64,000 nucleotides of DNA, from assembly GCF_000242895.2 (NCBI RefSeq), contig NC_021171.1, positions 4,622,001-4,686,000 on the forward strand. The letters run 5' to 3'. Of this stretch, positions 60,511 through 64,000 are shown one piece after another. Made by a program: the position numbers and the translations under genes. The stretch comes from Bacillus sp. 1NLA3E. GTDB taxonomy: Bacteria > Bacillota > Bacilli > Bacillales > Cytobacillaceae. Position 1 is the first letter of the stretch; each line of letters starts with the position of its first letter. The notes under the pieces were generated by a model that had not been told where the DNA came from, ran no database searches, and worked only from the letters and a program-made list of their open reading frames with translations.

Positions 60511-61645
60511 ATTTTGTCAGTTGTTTACTAATAACGAGTCGTTGAATTTCGCTGGTACCCTCGTAAATTTCAGTGATTTTTGCATCACGGAAGTAACGTT
60601 CAACTGGATAGTCTTCGGTATAACCGTATCCGCCAAAAACTTGAATGGCTTCCGTTGTCACTTCCACCGCTGTTCTCGATGCAAACAGCTTCGCCATTGA
60701 GGCCTCTAGCCCACATGGTTTGCCTTTTGCACGGAGATCAGCAGCTCGATAGACTAATAGTCTGGCTGCTTCAATTGAAGTCGCCATATCAGCGAGCTTG
60801 AAGCCAACGCCCTGCTGACGAGAGATTGGCTTACCAAATTGCTGCCGCCCACTTGCATATTCTGTGGCTGCTTCTAAGGCTGCCTCCGCAATACCAAGGG
60901 CTTGAGCGGCAATGCCAATGCGTCCAACATCGAGATTACCAAGGGCAATTTTTAACCCTTCGCCTTCTTTTCCAAGAATGTTCTCCCCGGAAACTCTCAT
61001 ATTTTCAAATGTTAGCTGCACAGTTCTAGAGCCGTGTAATCCCATCTTTTTCTCGTCTTTGCCGACGATAAAGCCCGGTGTATCTTTTTCAACGATAAAA
61101 GTGGTAATGCCTTTGCTACCGGCACTTGGATCGGTGACTGCAAAAACGATGTAAACATCAGCTTCGCCACCGTTTGTAATAAAGATTTTTGAACCATTAA
61201 TGACGTAATCTTCGCCGTCTTTTATGGCCCTTGTTTTGATCCCTGCTGCATCGGAGCCAGCTTGTGGTTCAGTTAAACAAAACGCACCTAAGTACTCGCC
61301 AGCGGCCAGCTTTGGAACATATTTTTGCTTTTGCTCTTCTGTCCCAAAATAAACGATTGGATTTGTTCCGACAGAGGTGTGTACGGATAGGATTACCCCA
61401 ACCGTCGCACTAACCTTTGACAGTTCATTAATCGCGATAATATAAGAAATGAAATCCATTCCAGCCCCACCGTATTGCTCTGGAATCGGAATTCCCATCA
61501 AGCCTAGTTGCGCCATTTTCGTTAGAATTTCTCGTGGAAACTGGCCTTGTTCCATTTTTTCAATAAAAGGGGCGATTTCGGTTCGGGCAAAATCTCGAAC
61601 CATTTTGCGCATCATTTCTTGTTCGTCAGTATACTTGAGGTCCAT
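60509..61645 (-). CDS. Acyl-CoA dehydrogenase 2
   Basis: 378-aa paralogue of the previous gene with the same domain plan: [32 protein letters not shown], and catalytic Glu in [12 protein letters not shown]. The ATG at 61643-61645 has GGAGGG 7 nt upstream. Overlap in specificity is likely; one may serve butyryl-CoA and the other a branched acyl-CoA, but the sequence does not tell which. Confidence 0.93.
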   Translation of the reverse strand: MDLKYTDEQEMMRKMVRDFARTEIAPFIEKMEQGQFPREILTKMAQLGLMGIPIPEQYGGAGMDFISYIIAINELSKVSATVGVILSVHTSVGTNPIVYFGTEEQKQKYVPKLAAGEYLGAFCLTEPQAGSDAAGIKTRAIKDGEDYVINGSKIFITNGGEADVYIVFAVTDPSAGSKGITTFIVEKDTPGFIVGKDEKKMGLHGSRTVQLTFENMRVSGENILGKEGEGLKIALGNLDVGRIGIAAQALGIAEAALEAATEYASGRQQFGKPISRQQGVGFKLADMATSIEAARLLVYRAADLRAKGKPCGLEASMAKLFASRTAVEVTTEAIQVFGGYGYTEDYPVERYFRDAKITEIYEGTSEIQRLVISKQLTK

Positions 61646-61679
61646 AACATTTCCCTCCTGAAGTTGATGCTCAATCACC

Positions 61680-62531
61680 TTACTCATAGACGTAGAATCC
61701 TCGACCTGTCTTTTTGCCGAGCCAGCCAGCCTTCACATATTTGCGAAGTAGTGGACATGGCCGATATTTATCGTCACCGAAGCCCTCATGTAGTGTTTCC
61801 ATAATGTATAAGCAAGTGTCTAAACCGATGAAATCAGCAAGTGTTAATGGTCCCATTGGATGGTTCATGCCAAGCTTCATAACATCGTCAATTGCTTCCT
61901 TAGAAGCAACTCCTTCATAAAGGGCATAAATTGCTTCATTGAGCATTGGTAGAAGGATTCTATTGGAGATAAATCCTGGGAAATCATTGACTTCTACAGG
62001 AACCTTTTCTAAGTTTTTAGTGATGTCTTCAATCGTTTGATAGACTTTATCAGCAGTTGCTAAGCCACGGATAATTTCAACTAGCTTCATAACCGGTACT
62101 GGGTTCATAAAGTGCATGCCGATTACTTGTTCTGGTCTGTTTGTGACTGCGGCAATTTCCGTAATTGGAAGTGAAGAAGTATTGCTGGCTAAAATGGCAT
62201 GCGCCGGTGCAATCGCATCAAGTTGAGTGAAAATCTTTGTTTTGATTTCCATATTTTCAACAGCCGCTTCGATTACTAAATCAACAGCTTCGGCGTCTTG
62301 TAAGGTTGTTGATGCCGAAATATTGGACAAGATGCCATCGCGAGTTTCCGCTGTCATTCGTCCTTTTTCAACATTGCGAGCCAGGTTTTTGCTGATTCCG
62401 CCTAAACCGCGTTCAACAAACTCAGGTTTAAGGTCATTTAATAATACTTTGTAGCCTGCTTGTGCACATACTTGGGCGATACCCGAACCCATTTGTCCGG
62501 CCCCAATTACCATAATCGTTTGAACGTTCAT
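61680..62531 (-). CDS. 3-hydroxybutyryl-CoA dehydrogenase
   Basis: 283-aa NAD(P)-dependent dehydrogenase converting 3-hydroxyacyl-CoA to 3-ketoacyl-CoA. Rossmann motif [11 protein letters not shown] (10-20), [12 protein letters not shown] and the catalytic His in [23 protein letters not shown] before the ATG. Related to MmgB/Hbd. Confidence 0.94.
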   Translation of the reverse strand: MNVQTIMVIGAGQMGSGIAQVCAQAGYKVLLNDLKPEFVERGLGGISKNLARNVEKGRMTAETRDGILSNISASTTLQDAEAVDLVIEAAVENMEIKTKIFTQLDAIAPAHAILASNTSSLPITEIAAVTNRPEQVIGMHFMNPVPVMKLVEIIRGLATADKVYQTIEDITKNLEKVPVEVNDFPGFISNRILLPMLNEAIYALYEGVASKEAIDDVMKLGMNHPMGPLTLADFIGLDTCLYIMETLHEGFGDDKYRPCPLLRKYVKAGWLGKKTGRGFYVYE

Positions 62532-62578
62532 AAATTATCCTCCTCTATTAGTAAAGCGCTGGACGCCTAGTTTGTTTG

Positions 62579-63766
62579 TTACTGCTTAGGTACTTCTATC
62601 ATAATTGCGTCGCCTTGGCCGCCACCGCTGCAGATGGCTGCAATTCCAATGCCACCGCCGCGACGTTGTAATTCGCGAATGAGTGTTAAAATAATTCTGG
62701 CACCGCTTGCGCCAATTGGATGGCCCAACGCTACGGCTCCACCGTTTACATTGATTTTTTCAGGATCAAGACCCGCAACTTTTTGGCTTGCTAACGCGAC
62801 AGCCGCGAAAGCTTCATTTATTTCAAATAAATCAATTTCCTCAACCCGTTTACCTGTTTTCTTAAGGAGTTCTTTAATGACGACACCAGGACTTTTTGGA
62901 AAATCTTTTGCCTCTAAGCCCACTTCAGCATGACCAAGGATAATCGCTTCTGGTTGTCGACCTTCTCGGATCGCCCGCTCTTCACTCATTAACACTAAAG
63001 CGGCTGCTCCGTCGTTTACACCAGGGGCATTACCTGCCGTAATCGTTCCTGCTCTGTTAAAAGCTGGACCAAGTTTTGCCAATACCTCAACTGTTGTATC
63101 AGGACGAGGAGATTCATCATGTTCAATGACCGTTGGGTGCCCCTTACGTTTTGGAACCTCAACTGGAATGATTTCTTCAGCAAACTTACCTGACTTAATG
63201 GCCTCAACGGCTAATTTGTGACTTCTATAGGCCCATTTATCTTGGTCCTCACGGCTGATTTCAAGCTCCTCAGCTGTACTATTTCCATAAGTCCCCATAT
63301 GAGCACCGGTAAAACTACAGCTTAACCCGTCACGAATCATTAAATCTGTAACAGCTGCATCGCCCATTTTTAAACCCCAACGAGCCTTAGGTAGTAAATA
63401 AGGAGCATTACTCATTGATTCCATTCCACCCGCAACAATCACTTCCTCATCGCCCAATCTGATGATCTGATCCGCGAGTGTAACGCTACGCATTCCAGAT
63501 GCACATACTTTGTTAACCGTTTCAGTCTTAACCTCCCATGGGAGACCTGCGTTTCTTGCAGCCTGGCGCGATGGGATTTGCCCTTGTCCACCTTGCAATA
63601 CAGTACCAAAAATGACTTCGTTTACCTCATCGGGTTTAACTTGGGCCTTTTCTAATGCCCCTTTAATGGCAATTCCCCCAAGCTCAGCAGCCGTTAATTG
63701 GCTTAAGCCTCCGCCAAACTTTCCAAATGGTGTTCGTATTCCGCTTAAAATGACTGTCTTCCCCAT
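62579..63766 (-). CDS. Acetyl-CoA C-acetyltransferase (thiolase)
   Basis: 395-aa thiolase splitting acetoacetyl-CoA (or another short 3-ketoacyl-CoA). Active Cys88 in NKVCASGMRS, GHPIGASGAR with the catalytic His, and CSGGGQGDA with the second Cys. The ATG at 63764-63766 has AAAGGAG 9 nt upstream; an ATG three codons earlier overlaps the site. First gene of the operon within this window; another gene may precede it. Confidence 0.94.
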   Translation of the reverse strand: MGKTVILSGIRTPFGKFGGGLSQLTAAELGGIAIKGALEKAQVKPDEVNEVIFGTVLQGGQGQIPSRQAARNAGLPWEVKTETVNKVCASGMRSVTLADQIIRLGDEEVIVAGGMESMSNAPYLLPKARWGLKMGDAAVTDLMIRDGLSCSFTGAHMGTYGNSTAEELEISREDQDKWAYRSHKLAVEAIKSGKFAEEIIPVEVPKRKGHPTVIEHDESPRPDTTVEVLAKLGPAFNRAGTITAGNAPGVNDGAAALVLMSEERAIREGRQPEAIILGHAEVGLEAKDFPKSPGVVIKELLKKTGKRVEEIDLFEINEAFAAVALASQKVAGLDPEKINVNGGAVALGHPIGASGARIILTLIRELQRRGGGIGIAAICSGGGQGDAIMIEVPKQ

Positions 63767-63923
63767 GATATCCATCTCCTTTAGGTAAGCTTAAATTGCG
63801 AAATTTTAACTTTGTTACCTTAATACGACTGAACGCTCGCTCGATACACAGGCATAAAGGTATGACAGAGCAAACCTTGATCACTCTGAAACAACATGTT
63901 TGGAACTATGTAGTAAACTACTG

Positions 63924-63937
63924 TGAAAACGCTTTAC
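63924..63937 (+). promoter_or_regulatory. Possible cre (CcpA) site upstream of the acyl-CoA operon
   Basis: TGAAAACGCTTTAC matches the cre consensus TGWAANCGNTNWCA at 12 of 14 positions. The 63767-64000 stretch holds no gene and no convincing promoter by eye; an inverted repeat GTAGT-aa-ACTAC precedes the site at 63910-63921. Confidence 0.35.
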
Positions 63938-64000
63938 GTATCTTTATTCTACTGCAAGCAAACACAAAATTGCATTATTTTTACTAAAAATTCTAAATAT

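Overview
The window reads as chromosome from an aerobic, endospore-forming Bacillaceae (Neobacillus/Cytobacillus-like; the genus cannot be fixed by eye). The signs are spoIIR and spo0F, a 9-gene ATP synthase operon, rpoE (delta), glyA/upp/ywlC-G/prfA/prmC/rho/murA/fbaA/pyrG in the order known from Bacillus subtilis, sigma-A promoters of TTGACA-17-TATAAT type, and strong GGAGG ribosome sites. Nearly everything is on the minus strand. The plus-strand exceptions are a reductase operon, an insertion sequence and one DUF2529 gene.

Layout. 1-6.8 kb: a nuo operon (A-B-C-D-H-I-J-K-L, with L cut by the window edge) without nuoEFG; its NuoC carries a long Ala/Lys repeat extension. 7.3-14.1 kb: an A+T-rich, probably acquired sugar operon (PRD/EIIA regulator, divergent phosphofructokinase, Ula-type PTS IIB and IIC, TPR protein, class II aldolase, P-loop kinase). 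14.8-22.3 kb: the atp operon with promoter and terminator. 22.4-25.8 kb: a secreted Vpr-like protease and a NERD-domain protein. 26.2-35.6 kb: upp, glyA, ywlG, rpiB, ywlE, mntP, ywlC, spoIIR, prmC, prfA, with a cluster of DnaA boxes in front of ywlC. 36.2-41.0 kb: a plus-strand, Fnr-box-preceded DMSO-reductase-like operon (chaperone, Mo subunit, Fe-S subunit, extra polyferredoxin) with no membrane anchor. 41.0-43.0 kb: a YhcN-type lipoprotein and a complete IS3-family element. 43.3-54.6 kb: tdk, rpmE, rho, glpX, murA, fsa, fbaA, spo0F, DUF2529, pyrG, rpoE. 55-63.8 kb: a short-chain acyl-CoA operon (thiolase, hydroxyacyl-CoA dehydrogenase, two acyl-CoA dehydrogenases, TetR, fused isobutyryl-CoA mutase icmF).

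How it works together: NADH/quinone chemistry (nuo) and the atp operon cover respiration. The reductase operon suggests an anaerobic alternative. The PTS operon feeds a sugar bisphosphate to an aldolase. The last operon breaks down short and branched acyl-CoAs toward acetyl-CoA and propionyl/succinyl routes.

Most notable: (i) spo0F carries a one-base frameshift in a T6 run five codons after a good start; (ii) two families of dispersed, structured intergenic repeats (A and B) sit in leaders, at stop codons and inside operons; (iii) 20-21 bp minisatellites occupy four intergenic gaps; (iv) the pyrG leader keeps the signature of reiterative-transcription attenuation; (v) the third cluster of the reductase Fe-S subunit has Thr in place of a Cys. 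All calls are from reading the sequence; no database search was run.
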